Shown here: positions 15,405 through 21,244 of the stretch, piece after piece
How the letters are laid out: each line of letters begins with the position of its first letter
Position numbering within the stretch: position 1 is the stretch's first letter
Source of the DNA: Acidobacteriota bacterium
GTDB taxonomy: Bacteria; Acidobacteriota; UBA890
Reading direction: 5' to 3'
Assembly: GCA_030609765.1 (NCBI GenBank)
Contig: JAUWTE010000005.1
Span: 1 to 21,244, forward strand
DNA length: 21,244 bases
Program-made: the position numbers and the translations under genes
Notes under the pieces: model-generated
What the model was told of the DNA's origin: nothing
Seen by the model: the letters and a program-made list of their open reading frames with translations, nothing else
Databases searched by the model: none

Positions 15405-16409
15405 ATGAGAGTCACCGTCATTGGCGTGCCATCCGCTTGGGGAGCGCCGGACCCCGGTGTGACCGAGACTCCCGCCCGGCTGCGCGCCGCCGGTCTGCTC
15501 GATTGGCTCGCAGGGGCGGGTCTGGAGGTTCGCGATCACGGCGACGTCCCGGTGCTGAGGGGGTGGCAGGCGCCGGCGACTCTCAGCGCTCCCGTCTCTG
15601 ACGGGGGGCAGCTACCCCACCTTTGCGAGCTTCTGGCGGTCCAGCGCGAGGTGAGGCAGGCGGTGGGGCGGACCTTGGAGGCCGGTGAGCTCCCATTGCT
15701 GATCGGCGGAGAGTGCGGCATCGCTCCGGGAGCCATGGCCGCCGTCGCCGCCTCGACGACCTGTGCGCCGGTGGGTGGCACGCCCGCGCGCCCCGTCATC
15801 GTCTGGCTCGACGCCCATGGGGACCTGAATACTCCTGAAACAAGCCCGTCCGGCCTCCTCTGCGGTATGCCGTTGTCGGTGGCTCTGGGCCGCGGGCATC
15901 CTGAGTCGCTGGCGGTGGGCGCGGACACGCCGACGCCTAGTCCCGAGGACACCTGGCTGATCGGGGCCCGTGACCTCGACGCCGGCGAGCTCGCCACCCT
16001 GGCGGAGCTGCCGATCCACCAGGTGACCGTCGACGAGCTCCGCGGCCTCGGGGCTGAGCAGCTCATCGAGCGAATTCTACCCGGTGCGGCGATTCTGCCA
16101 CCTGAGGCACGCGTTCTCTCGCCTCAGGCTTCGGAGGTCGATACGCCGGATCCGGCCGAGGCTGCCATTTATTTGCACATCGATGTCGATTGCATCGACC
16201 CGAGCGAAGCTCCAGGGGTGACGTTTCCTGTCGCCGGTGGCCTGGGCACCGCGGAGGTCGCGGATCTGGCCGGTTACTTGTGCGCCAGCGGCCGTCTGGC
16301 TGCCCTCACCATCGCCTCGGCGAACCTGTTGGTGGACGAAGAGGACCTAACGCTGAACAACTTGCGGATGTTGCTGACCTCGATCTCTGACGCCCTGTCG
16401 CTGGCCTAG
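15405..16409 (+). CDS. Arginase/agmatinase-family (ureohydrolase) protein
   Basis: The 334-residue protein has the ureohydrolase fold signatures: LLIGGECGIAPGA (motif I, 99-111), WLDAHGDLNTP (motif II, D136/H138/D140) and HIDVDCIDP (motif III, D260/D262). These families use a two-manganese centre to hydrolyse guanidino or formimino groups. Motif I normally reads GGDH; here it is GGEC, so Cys104 occupies the place of the first metal-binding His and Glu that of Asp. Five of the six expected ligands remain, so it may still bind metal, perhaps with altered activity. The substrate cannot be assigned. The family loop regions are unusual, with extended Pro/Ala-rich stretches at 170-182 and 228-252. 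It is interposed between topA and trmFO, which are adjacent in Bacillus. Confidence 0.85.
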   Translation: MRVTVIGVPSAWGAPDPGVTETPARLRAAGLLDWLAGAGLEVRDHGDVPVLRGWQAPATLSAPVSDGGQLPHLCELLAVQREVRQAVGRTLEAGELPLLIGGECGIAPGAMAAVAASTTCAPVGGTPARPVIVWLDAHGDLNTPETSPSGLLCGMPLSVALGRGHPESLAVGADTPTPSPEDTWLIGARDLDAGELATLAELPIHQVTVDELRGLGAEQLIERILPGAAILPPEARVLSPQASEVDTPDPAEAAIYLHIDVDCIDPSEAPGVTFPVAGGLGTAEVADLAGYLCASGRLAALTIASANLLVDEEDLTLNNLRMLLTSISDALSLA

Positions 16410-16503
16410 CGCGGCAGTTTGCCAGTTTGAGGCCGTGGCCCGCTGGTTGATACGATCTGCCCTACCTTCTGCTTTTCCCCTCATCCCCGACTGTTCAGTC
16501 TCT

Positions 16504-17847
16504 ATGGCAACAACCCCCTCTGTAACGATCATCGGCGGCGGCATGGCCGGCTCCGAGGCAGCCTGGCAACTCGCCAGGCGTGGCATCGGTGTGCGCCTCT
16601 ACGAGATGCGACCCGAAGTCACGACGCCCGTACATAAGAGCGACTTGCTGGCCGAGATGGTTTGCAGCAACTCGTTACGATCCGATTCGCTGGACAACGC
16701 GGTCGGCTTGCTGCACGAAGAGATGCGGCGGCTGGGCTCGTTGTTCATGGCCGCGGCCGACGACAACCGTGTGCCTGCCGGGAAGGCCCTCGCCGTGGAC
16801 CGCCAGCGCTTCGCGCAACAGATCACCGACAAGTTGGCCGGCGCGGCCGAGGTGGAGATCATCAGGGAGGAAATAACGTCGCTGCCCGATGGGCCGTGCA
16901 TCATCGCCACGGGCCCGCTGACATCCGCAGGCCTCAGCGAGGAGATTCGTGCTCTGACCGGCACTGATTCCCTCTATTTCTACGATGCCATCAGCCCGAT
17001 CGTTCTGGCCGAGAGCATCGACAACGGCAAGACCTTTGTCGCCAGTCGCTACGACAAGGGGGGTGCCGACTACATCAACTGTCCGCTCGACGAGGCCCAG
17101 TTTCAGACCTTCTACGATGCGATGATGTCGGCGGAGGTGCTGGAGATCCCCGACTTCGAGCAAGGCCTGTTCTTCGAGGGATGCCTGCCGGTCGAGGAGA
17201 TCGGCCGCCGCGGCCCGGAGACGCTGCTGTTCGGCCCGATGAAGCCGGTTGGCCTTACCGATCCGCGCACGGGAGAGCGTCCGCACGCTGTCGTGCAGCT
17301 TCGGCAGGACGACCTGGCGGCGGAAAACTACTCGCTCGTCGGCTTCCAGACGCGGATGAAGTGGGGAGAGCAGGAGCGAGTGCTGCGATTGATTCCCGGC
17401 CTCGAGGGCGCTGAGTTCGTGCGCTTCGGCGTGGTGCACCGCAATACCTACATCAATGCGCCCAGGATGCTTACCGAGACATTTCAGACGCGACTACGGG
17501 GCGATCTGTTCTTCGCCGGGCAGATCGCCGGGACGGAGGGCTACGTAGAATCGGCCGCGGGCGGTCTCTTGGCGGGGATCTACTGCGCCATGATGCTGCG
17601 GGAAGGGCCGATAAGCACTGTCCCGCGCGCCACAGCTCTCGGGTCCTTGGCCTTCTACATCAGCCACGCGCGTGCGATAGACTATCAACCTACGAATGTT
17701 ACCTTCGGTATCATCCCCGAGCTTGAGAAGAAGGTTCGAGGCAAGAAACAGCGCCGTGAGGCCATCTCCCGGCGAGCCCTCGAGCACTTGGAGGGCTGGA
17801 TCCTCGAAACCGGGGGCAAGCACGGCTCGGGACCCGAGGCAAAGTGA
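16504..17847 (+). CDS. trmFO: Folate-dependent tRNA m5U54 methyltransferase TrmFO
   Basis: TrmFO makes 5-methyluridine at tRNA position 54 using methylenetetrahydrofolate and FAD. The 447-residue product opens with the FAD-binding motif IIGGGMAGSEAAWQLARRG and then LYEMRP. It has both catalytic-region cysteines: C54 in EMVCSNSLRS and C227 in FFEGCLPVEEI, matching Cys53 and Cys226 of the Bacillus enzyme. It ends with GQIAGTEGYVESAAGG and the YQPTNVTFG segment. The ATG at 16504 puts the protein start just before the FAD motif, as in the family, but no ribosome-binding site precedes it; an in-frame GTG at 16435 would add 23 residues. The stop is followed 31 bp later by the tlpA-like gene. Confidence 0.95.
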   Translation: MATTPSVTIIGGGMAGSEAAWQLARRGIGVRLYEMRPEVTTPVHKSDLLAEMVCSNSLRSDSLDNAVGLLHEEMRRLGSLFMAAADDNRVPAGKALAVDRQRFAQQITDKLAGAAEVEIIREEITSLPDGPCIIATGPLTSAGLSEEIRALTGTDSLYFYDAISPIVLAESIDNGKTFVASRYDKGGADYINCPLDEAQFQTFYDAMMSAEVLEIPDFEQGLFFEGCLPVEEIGRRGPETLLFGPMKPVGLTDPRTGERPHAVVQLRQDDLAAENYSLVGFQTRMKWGEQERVLRLIPGLEGAEFVRFGVVHRNTYINAPRMLTETFQTRLRGDLFFAGQIAGTEGYVESAAGGLLAGIYCAMMLREGPISTVPRATALGSLAFYISHARAIDYQPTNVTFGIIPELEKKVRGKKQRREAISRRALEHLEGWILETGGKHGSGPEAK

Positions 17848-17878
17848 GCCCCGGGCTGAACCAAACTGAGAGTTATCA

Positions 17879-18442
17879 ATGAAATTTCTCCGCTACGGTC
17901 TGCTGGTAGTCGCTATCATCGGCCTCGGTATGTCCCTCGGCTACATCGTGTTCCAACCCGCGGACACGCACGATCATGACCAGGACGGGGCGGCAAGCGG
18001 TTCTGCCGACACCCCGCTCGTCCTCGACAAGCCCACCGGCGGGACGCTGGCCTTCGCTGACCTGAAGGGGGAAGTCCTCATTCTCGACTTCTGGGCCACG
18101 TGGTGTGCCCCCTGCATCAGCGAGATTCCCCACTACAACGAGCTCCACGCGGAGTACGACGGCAAGGGTGTGCACCTGATCGGCGTCACGCTGGAATCCG
18201 GTAACGCCGAGGATGTCGCCGCCTTCGCCCAGGATCCGGCCCATGTGATCTACTACCCGCTGGTGATGGGGAACGACGAGATCGTTGACGCCTACGGGCC
18301 GGTCTGGGGCTTCCCGACCACGGTCCTCGTGGGCCCCGACGGCAAGGTCCTCAAGAAATGGATCGGCCCGGGTGCAGCCAAGCAGCAACAGATCCGCGAG
18401 CTGGTTGACGAGATCCGCGCAGGGAGCGCCGCGGTCAATTAG
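17879..18442 (+). CDS. TlpA-like membrane-anchored thiol-disulfide oxidoreductase
   Basis: The 187-residue protein has one N-terminal membrane helix (about 5-25), a short His/Asp-rich linker (HDHDQD, 31-36) and a thioredoxin-like domain. The active site is WCAPC (75-79) and the cis-Pro loop is GFPTTVLVGPDG (P146). This is the TlpA/ResA arrangement: an anchored, outward-facing reductase, typically for cytochrome c maturation or periplasmic thiols. No cytochrome or Ccm genes are in the window, so the partner is unknown. The His/Asp linker could bind a metal, which is speculative. The ATG has GAGAG about 7 nt upstream. It sits between trmFO and xerC, an addition to the conserved order. Confidence 0.9.
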   Translation: MKFLRYGLLVVAIIGLGMSLGYIVFQPADTHDHDQDGAASGSADTPLVLDKPTGGTLAFADLKGEVLILDFWATWCAPCISEIPHYNELHAEYDGKGVHLIGVTLESGNAEDVAAFAQDPAHVIYYPLVMGNDEIVDAYGPVWGFPTTVLVGPDGKVLKKWIGPGAAKQQQIRELVDEIRAGSAAVN

Positions 18443-18631
18443 TGTCCTGAGTCAACTCCCGCTCCTCGCAGCGGCCGTGCAAGGCGACGCGAAACCACCC
18501 TCCGATCGTAACCGCTCGCAGGTCATACCAGGGGATGCTCACCAGTGTTCTCGGGTGGTACCCTCATGGTGGGCGAAGCAGGGTTGGTGGTCATTTTCCG
18601 AAGGAGAGGCTCGGGTAGGCGTCGTGTGCCC

Positions 18632-18638
18632 AGGAGGT
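18632..18638 (+). promoter_or_regulatory. Strong ribosome-binding site deciding the xerC start
   Basis: AGGAGGT lies 5 nt upstream of TTG at 18644. The frame is open further up from 18545, but the upstream residues are unlike XerC, so this site fixes the start at the TTG. Confidence 0.8.
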
Positions 18639-18643
18639 GCCCC

Positions 18644-19687
18644 TTGAGCGAGCCGCAGGTCAGCCTCGATGGCCTGGATTCTTTCTTGCAGACGCTGGTG
18701 GCCGAGGAAAACGCATCGCCCCACACACTCAAGGCCTACCGTACGGATCTGACGCAGTTCGCTGGCTTCATGAACGCCTGGCTGAGCGGGTGTGAGACCG
18801 ACTACCGCGGCCGAGCACCGCGACCACGCGCTGCGACTTCACCCAGCGAAGAAGGCGCCGCGGGCAGCACCGCCGGGGAGCACGGCGAGCGGCAAGCGGA
18901 GATTGTCCTTGTCGACCCTGCCGAAATCCACTCCGGCTCCGTGCGGGGTTGGGTGGCACGCATGCACGCAGCCGGCCTGTCACCCGTGACGATGGGACGC
19001 AAGCTCGCGGCGGTCCGGTCGTTTTGTACTCACCTGTGCAGAACCGGGGTGCTCGACGGAAACCCTGCCAGGCCCATCCGCAATCCCAAGACACCGCAGA
19101 CCCTGCCCCGCTTCTTGATGGAGTCCGAGGTAGAAAAACTGCTGGACGCCCCCGATGGTTCACCGGAGGGGATTCGCGACCGTGCCGTGCTCGAGGTGCT
19201 CTACGCCACCGGCTTGCGTGCCAGCGAGCTGACCGGCATCGAGGTCGACGACATTGACCTCGATGGTCGTACCCTGCGGGTCCTCGGGAAGGGGCGGCGA
19301 GAGCGCATCGTGCCCTTCGGCGTGCATGCCCAGCGCGCCCTGCAGGAATACTTGCCCGTACGCAAACGCTGGATCGAAGCGCAGCCATCCGAGCCTGCTT
19401 TCTTCGTCACACCGCGCGGCAAAGCCTTGACGACCGCCGGCCTGCGCCGCCTCCTGGCGCGCGGCCTCGAGCATGCATCCATCGCCAAGCAGGTTACCCC
19501 GCACTCACTGCGGCACTCGTTCGCCACTCACCTGCTCAACGCCGGTGCGGACCTGCGTGCAATACAGGAGCTTCTTGGCCACGCCTCTCTGGGAACCACG
19601 CAGCGCTACACACATCTTTCGACCGCACAGATGAAGGCGGTCTACGACCGTGCCCATCCTCGGGCCCGAAGAGCAGATACTGAATAG
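18644..19687 (+). CDS. xerC: Tyrosine recombinase XerC/XerD
   Basis: Site-specific recombinase that resolves chromosome dimers at dif together with a partner Xer protein. The 347-residue product has all catalytic residues: R192 (GLRASE), K216 (GKGRRE), H287 and R290 (HSLRHSFATH), H313 (LGHASLG) and Y322 (RYTH). The N-terminal SAM-like core-binding domain is split by an insertion at about 48-92 rich in Ala, Gly, Ser, Glu and Arg. Compared with the usual ~300 residues and E. coli XerD catalytic numbering, the shift is about 44. The start is TTG with a near-perfect Shine-Dalgarno. The position before hslVU matches codV in Bacillus, favouring XerC over XerD. Confidence 0.92.
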   Translation: MSEPQVSLDGLDSFLQTLVAEENASPHTLKAYRTDLTQFAGFMNAWLSGCETDYRGRAPRPRAATSPSEEGAAGSTAGEHGERQAEIVLVDPAEIHSGSVRGWVARMHAAGLSPVTMGRKLAAVRSFCTHLCRTGVLDGNPARPIRNPKTPQTLPRFLMESEVEKLLDAPDGSPEGIRDRAVLEVLYATGLRASELTGIEVDDIDLDGRTLRVLGKGRRERIVPFGVHAQRALQEYLPVRKRWIEAQPSEPAFFVTPRGKALTTAGLRRLLARGLEHASIAKQVTPHSLRHSFATHLLNAGADLRAIQELLGHASLGTTQRYTHLSTAQMKAVYDRAHPRARRADTE

Positions 19688-19738
19688 GGCGGCCGGCAGG
19701 CAGGCGACCCGTTGAACCGTCCGGGCTACGCAGAGTCC

Positions 19739-19747
19739 TGCTACAAT
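19739..19747 (+). promoter_or_regulatory. Extended -10 element just before hslV
   Basis: TG-C-TACAAT (TACAAT at 19742-19747) ends 6 nt before the hslV ATG. No Shine-Dalgarno lies between them, so transcription could begin at or next to the A of the start codon, giving a leaderless mRNA. No good -35 hexamer is seen, which an extended -10 tolerates. It may equally be chance. Confidence 0.35.
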
Positions 19748-19753
19748 CCGGTC

Positions 19754-20311
19754 ATGAGCTCCAGATGGCAGCATACGACGGTCTGTTGCGTGCGCCGCGA
19801 TCGTGACGTGGCAATGGCCTCCGATGGTCAGGTAAGCCTGGAACACACCATCCAGAAGACCAGGGCACGCAAGGTGCGCCGTCTGTACGACGGCAAGGTG
19901 TTGGCCGGCTTCGCGGGCTCGTCCGCCGACGGGCTGGCCTTGTTCAGCCGCTTCGATGGCAAGCTCCAGGAGTACCACGGCAACCTCCGCCGGGCAGCGG
20001 TAGAGCTGGCCAAAGACTGGCGCATGGATCGTAGCCTGAGACATCTACAGGCCCTGCTCATCGTCGCCGACTCCGAAGCGTCGATATTGCTCTCAGGTAC
20101 GGGCGACGTGATCGAGCCCGACGACGGCATCCTCACGATCGGCTCAGGAGGCCCCCTCGCCCTCGCCGCCGCGCGGGTTCTGATGCGGCACACTGACCTC
20201 GACGCCGGGGGGATCGCGCGTGAGGCTCTCTTCATTGCCTCCGAAATCGACATCTACACCAACGACCAGATCACCGTAGAAGTGCTGGAGGGCGGCACCG
20301 ATGATAACTAG
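19754..20311 (+). CDS. hslV: HslV (ClpQ) peptidase subunit of the HslUV protease
   Basis: The 185-residue protein is the proteasome-like peptidase that partners with HslU. After a short extension MSSRWQH comes the Thr-Thr of the mature HslV N-terminus (T8), with the register kept: D24 equals Asp17 and K40 equals Lys33 of the E. coli enzyme. Core motifs are SDGQVSL, ARKVRRLYDGKVLAGFAG, RAAVELAKDWR, GDVIEPDDGILTIGSGG and YTNDQI. Most HslV proteins lose only Met to expose Thr1; the extra six residues resemble Bacillus CodW (ClpQ), which has a similar MSS-containing extension. The ATG at 19754 is chosen from family alignment; a TTG at 19712 is in frame. It is followed 15 bp later by hslU. Confidence 0.95.
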   Translation: MSSRWQHTTVCCVRRDRDVAMASDGQVSLEHTIQKTRARKVRRLYDGKVLAGFAGSSADGLALFSRFDGKLQEYHGNLRRAAVELAKDWRMDRSLRHLQALLIVADSEASILLSGTGDVIEPDDGILTIGSGGPLALAAARVLMRHTDLDAGGIAREALFIASEIDIYTNDQITVEVLEGGTDDN

Positions 20312-20326
20312 GAACGTATCTGTAGA

Positions 20327-21244
20327 ATGGTAATCCGCCTCCCCGGAAGCCTCGACGACAAGAGCGACGGTGCGCCAGCAGAACCCCCGGCTCAGCTCGC
20401 TGGATCACCTGCAAACCTCGAAGACCTGACGCCCAGGCAGATCGTCGCCGAGCTCGACAAATACATCGTCGGGCAGGGTGCAGCGAAGCGTGCGGTGGCC
20501 ATCGCCATTCGCAATCGCCAGCGACGCCTGCGGCTCCCGCCGGATCTGGCAGACGAAGTCGCGCCCAAGAACATCATCATGATCGGGCCCACGGGCGTGG
20601 GGAAGACGGAGATTTCGCGCCGTTTGTCTCGCTTGACGCGATCGCCCTTCCTGAAGGTCGAAGCAACCAAGTTCACCGAGGTCGGCTATGTCGGCCGTGA
20701 CGTCGAGTCGATGGTTCGCGACCTGGTCGAGATCGCTCTCGACATGGTGCGCCAAGAGCAACTCGCATCGGTCGAAATACGTGCTCGCGACCAGGCTGAG
20801 GAGATGCTTCTCGACCTGCTCTTGCCGCCGATTCGCCCCACGTCCCCAGTTGCCGGCGTTGAGGATGCGGCCGAGGCGCGCGTCGACCGAAGAGACACGA
20901 GGGAGAAGCTGCGTACGCAACTTCGCGATGGATTCCTCGATGAGCGCAGCGTCGAGGTCGAGGTGAGTGAGAGCTCGTTTCCGACCTTCCAGATCTTCAC
21001 CGGCCAGGGCGCGGAGCAGATGGACGTCAGCATGAAGAACATGCTGCCGAACATCTTCGGCGGCCAGCGAACGCGGCGGCGGATGCGGGTGCCCGAGGCG
21101 CTGGAGCACCTCGAGCGTGAGGCTGCCGAAGGCCTGATCAACGAGCAAGAGGTGACGCGCGAGGCCATCGACAGGGTCGAGACTTCGGGAATTATCTTTC
21201 TCGACGAGCTCGACAAGATCGCCGGTCGAGAGGGGGGCCACGGA
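20327..21244 (+). CDS. hslU: HslU (ClpY) AAA+ ATPase, cut by the window end
   Basis: 306 codons are present before the window ends in frame. The protein unfolds substrates and feeds them to HslV. Visible motifs are LTPRQIVAELDKYIVGQ (34-50), Walker A GPTGVGKT (87-94), the pore loop GYVG (120-123) and Walker B IIFLDE (289-294). The intermediate domain spans about residues 135-250, including the QIFTGQGAEQMDVSM segment. Relative to E. coli HslU, Walker A is shifted by about 30 residues because of a hydrophilic Pro/Ala-rich N-terminal extension (residues 1-33). The ATG at 20327 is the only plausible start in frame; its ribosome-binding site is poor, suggesting coupling to hslV. Confidence 0.95.
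   Translation, partial: MVIRLPGSLDDKSDGAPAEPPAQLAGSPANLEDLTPRQIVAELDKYIVGQGAAKRAVAIAIRNRQRRLRLPPDLADEVAPKNIIMIGPTGVGKTEISRRLSRLTRSPFLKVEATKFTEVGYVGRDVESMVRDLVEIALDMVRQEQLASVEIRARDQAEEMLLDLLLPPIRPTSPVAGVEDAAEARVDRRDTREKLRTQLRDGFLDERSVEVEVSESSFPTFQIFTGQGAEQMDVSMKNMLPNIFGGQRTRRRMRVPEALEHLEREAAEGLINEQEVTREAIDRVETSGIIFLDELDKIAGREGGHG

Noticed and set aside
14247..15539. A 430-residue open frame on the minus strand over topA
   Set aside because: It is antisense to the conserved TopA catalytic and zinc-finger regions and shows no family motif.
16675..17439. A 254-residue open frame antisense to trmFO
   Set aside because: It mirrors trmFO codon positions; no start site or homology supports it.
18545..18643. 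N-terminal extension of XerC
   Set aside because: The extra residues are unlike the family and the AGGAGGT at 18632 fixes the TTG at 18644.

Overview
The window is high-GC DNA from a Gram-negative bacterium. It encodes an outer-membrane beta-barrel protein, a LapA/LapB-type lipopolysaccharide regulator and several exported or membrane-anchored proteins. The gene content and style (protease-propeller-barrel protein, DksA-type protein, folate-dependent TrmFO) would fit Acidobacteriota or a neighbouring deep-branching phylum; that is an inference from memory, not a demonstrated placement. Coding is dense, and the only gene-free stretch over 300 bases is positions 1-759.

Left half, minus strand (read right to left). 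A ribosome/GTPase cluster runs rplU (L21), rpmA (L27), obg, nadD, rsfS, rlmH, followed by a DksA/TraR zinc-finger gene and a fused lapA-lapB gene. To its right, also on minus, are a secreted TPR protein (10196-11311), a roughly 1020-residue protein joining a zinc metallopeptidase, a TolB-type propeller and an Omp85-like barrel (7062-10130), and a small coiled-coil protein. Three minus-strand promoter candidates (before rlmH, rplU and the TPR protein gene) share the same -35 hexamer, TTGCGG, and the same 18-bp spacer; two also share the -10 TAGAAT.

Right half, plus strand. The order dprA - topA - arginase-family gene - trmFO - tlpA-like gene - xerC - hslV - hslU (cut by the window end) matches the Bacillus smf-topA-trmFO(gid)-xerC(codV)-hslV(clpQ)-hslU(clpY) neighbourhood, with two additional genes interposed. 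The genes cover DNA uptake/recombination, supercoiling, tRNA methylation, chromosome dimer resolution and ATP-dependent proteolysis.

The main anomalies are: (1) topA is broken by one in-frame TAG at codon 198 while the rest of the frame is intact, although TAG is the commonest normal stop in this window; (2) positions 478-735 hold degenerate ~49-bp repeats in two converging orientations; (3) back-to-back hairpins sit on both sides of topA; (4) a long inverted repeat covers the obg translation start; (5) HslV carries a short N-terminal extension resembling that of Bacillus CodW; (6) XerC has a ~44-residue low-complexity insertion; (7) the arginase-family protein has Cys where the first metal-binding His is expected.
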